DNA of 15,574 nt from an uncultured Planctomycetia bacterium (GTDB taxonomy: Bacteria; Planctomycetota; UBA1135; GCA-002686595), in contig CALKYE010000199.1 in the NCBI GenBank assembly GCA_938003765.1, positions 1 through 15,574 of the forward strand, written 5' to 3'. Positions 15,055-15,574 of this stretch are shown here, in pieces. Numbering within the stretch: position 1 is the stretch's first letter; each line of letters starts with the position of its first letter. Below the pieces are notes generated by a model. The model worked only from the letters and a program-made list of their open reading frames with translations, had not been told where the DNA came from and did not search any database. The position numbers were made by a program, and so were the translations under genes.

Positions 15055-15299
15055 TCGGGGACGTCGGCCACTCGATGGCGAGCCCCGCGAGCAGAAGCAC
15101 GCCGCCGAACTCGGGACGGCCCAGATCCTCGCCGCGCAGGCGCAGAGCCGAGCCCCCGCCGGTGGCAGGGAAGGCTGCAAGGCAGTGCGCGAGCTGGTCC
15201 TGCTGGTCGACGCCGACCTGGACCTGGTCGAGGGCCGGGTTCTGCTCGGGTGGCAGCTCGATGCGCGACTTGAAGTTGCCCGCGCGCTTGAAGAGCTCA
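15055..15299 (-). pseudogene. Coding-like fragment of an unrecognised gene
   Basis: On the minus strand one frame reads AAELFKRAGNFKSRIELPPE, then QNPALDQVQVGVDQQDQLAH, CLAAFPATGGGSALRLRGED and LGRPEFGGVLLLAGLAIEWP. About 90% of its codons end in G or C by hand count, and the composition is balanced, unlike the Arg-rich shadow frames around it. It has no plausible start: upstream it runs into the degenerate peroxiredoxin copy. Downstream (towards 15055) it decays into non-coding-like sequence without a nearby stop. I read it as a decayed internal piece of a gene whose family I do not recognise. The plus-strand frame over the same bases is also open and somewhat coding-like (GC3 about 84%), so orientation is not certain. 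Confidence 0.35.
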
Positions 15300-15306
15300 G
15301 CCGCAA

Positions 15307-15574
15307 CGCTCGAAGGAGTTCGAGGCGCTCGATGCCAAGCTCATGGGCCTCTCGATCGACTCGACCCGCAGCGACATGGGCTGGCGCGAGAACTCGAATC
15401 AGCTCTTCTACGTCGAGCTCAACCACTCGATGAACGTCGGGCGCAACATCGACGAAGTGAAGCGCTTGCCGCAGGGCCTGCAGACTGCGGACAAGCACGG
15501 CTGCGCGTGCCCGGTGAATTGGAAGCCGGGTGACGACGTGATCGTGCCGCCGCCGAAGAACGAGAAGGAGCTCG
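15307..15574 (+). pseudogene. Truncated, internally deleted peroxiredoxin copy
   Basis: From CGCTCGAAGGAG at 15307 the plus strand aligns to the intact peroxiredoxin gene from 12131. It lacks everything upstream, including the start and catalytic Cys51. Residues read RSKEFEALDAKLMGLSIDST, then RSDMGWRENSNQLFYVELNH, SMNVGRNIDEVKRLPQGLQT and ADKHGCACPVNWKPGDDVIV. Compared with the intact protein, 45 codons (135 bp) are missing exactly between the two YPM stretches, and the frame is kept. Several conserved positions are changed (His81 to Arg, His83 to Asp). The 5' part is about 84% identical and the part after the deletion about 93%, ending in 55 identical bases at the window edge, so the 3' end is not visible. 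A short GAGCTCA match at 15293 may be an older, frameshifted extension. It cannot encode a working peroxidase. Confidence 0.85.

Noticed and set aside
14776..15498. Upstream extension of the secreted protein to a 930-residue form
   Set aside because: A clear Sec signal peptide starts at 14775, and the extension runs antisense through the peroxiredoxin remnant with a low-complexity translation.
1..15574. CRISPR arrays, tRNA or rRNA genes, insertion sequences, integrases, defence genes
   Set aside because: None seen: no regularly spaced repeats, no transposase motifs, no tRNA- or rRNA-like segments by eye. No defence-type system is supported.

Overview
No exotic system is evident in this window. 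It is a high-GC (about two-thirds G+C by eye), gene-dense bacterial chromosome segment that most likely comes from the Planctomycetota. The main clue is the large secreted protein at 12706-14775, which ends in a roughly 140-residue Cys-containing domain (YCTAGTSTN..., ...NPWGASTSFLCV..., ...WYRDP...LSDALE...). I recall this domain as highly repeated in secreted proteins of high-GC planctomycetes. Two Cys-type sulfatases, many exported proteins, weak or absent Shine-Dalgarno sequences and N-methylated pseudopilins fit the same picture. Taxonomy is inferred from protein style only; no rRNA is present.

Layout. Positions 1-792 (minus) hold the start of a secreted beta-propeller-like protein that runs off the left edge. 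Positions 1033-3112 (minus) encode a two-component system, response regulator then histidine kinase. Positions 3198-4595 (minus) encode a metallo-beta-lactamase/double-rhodanese protein of the persulfide dioxygenase type. Divergent from it, 4726-5280 (plus) is a putative integral membrane protein. Positions 5321-6189 (minus) are a two-gene unit: a type II secretion/type IV-like pseudopilin and a small single-span membrane protein whose GTG start overlaps the pilin stop. Positions 6530-9382 (plus) hold two tandem paralogous sulfatases, one with a Sec signal and one with a probable lipoprotein signal. Convergent to them, 9395-10927 (minus) is a membrane-anchored SGNH hydrolase. Positions 11014-11274 (plus) are a small membrane protein. 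Positions 11302-11784 (minus) are a DUF4920-type lipoprotein, divergent from a 1-Cys peroxiredoxin at 11951-12598 (plus). A strong hairpin at 12611-12661 separates the peroxiredoxin from the convergent secreted multidomain protein.

The right end (about 15050-15574) is a small gene graveyard. It holds a coding-like minus-strand fragment followed by a degenerate second copy of the peroxiredoxin gene. That copy lacks the 5' part with the catalytic Cys and carries an exact in-frame 135-bp deletion, whose endpoints coincide with a 12-bp direct repeat still present in the intact gene. This is the most interesting sequence-level observation.

Functional reading (inference): envelope remodelling or polysaccharide desulfation and de-acylation (sulfatases, SGNH hydrolase), sulfide/persulfide and peroxide handling (MBL-rhodanese, peroxiredoxin), and a two-component regulator whose signal is unknown. 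The genes look like independent short transcription units rather than one pathway.
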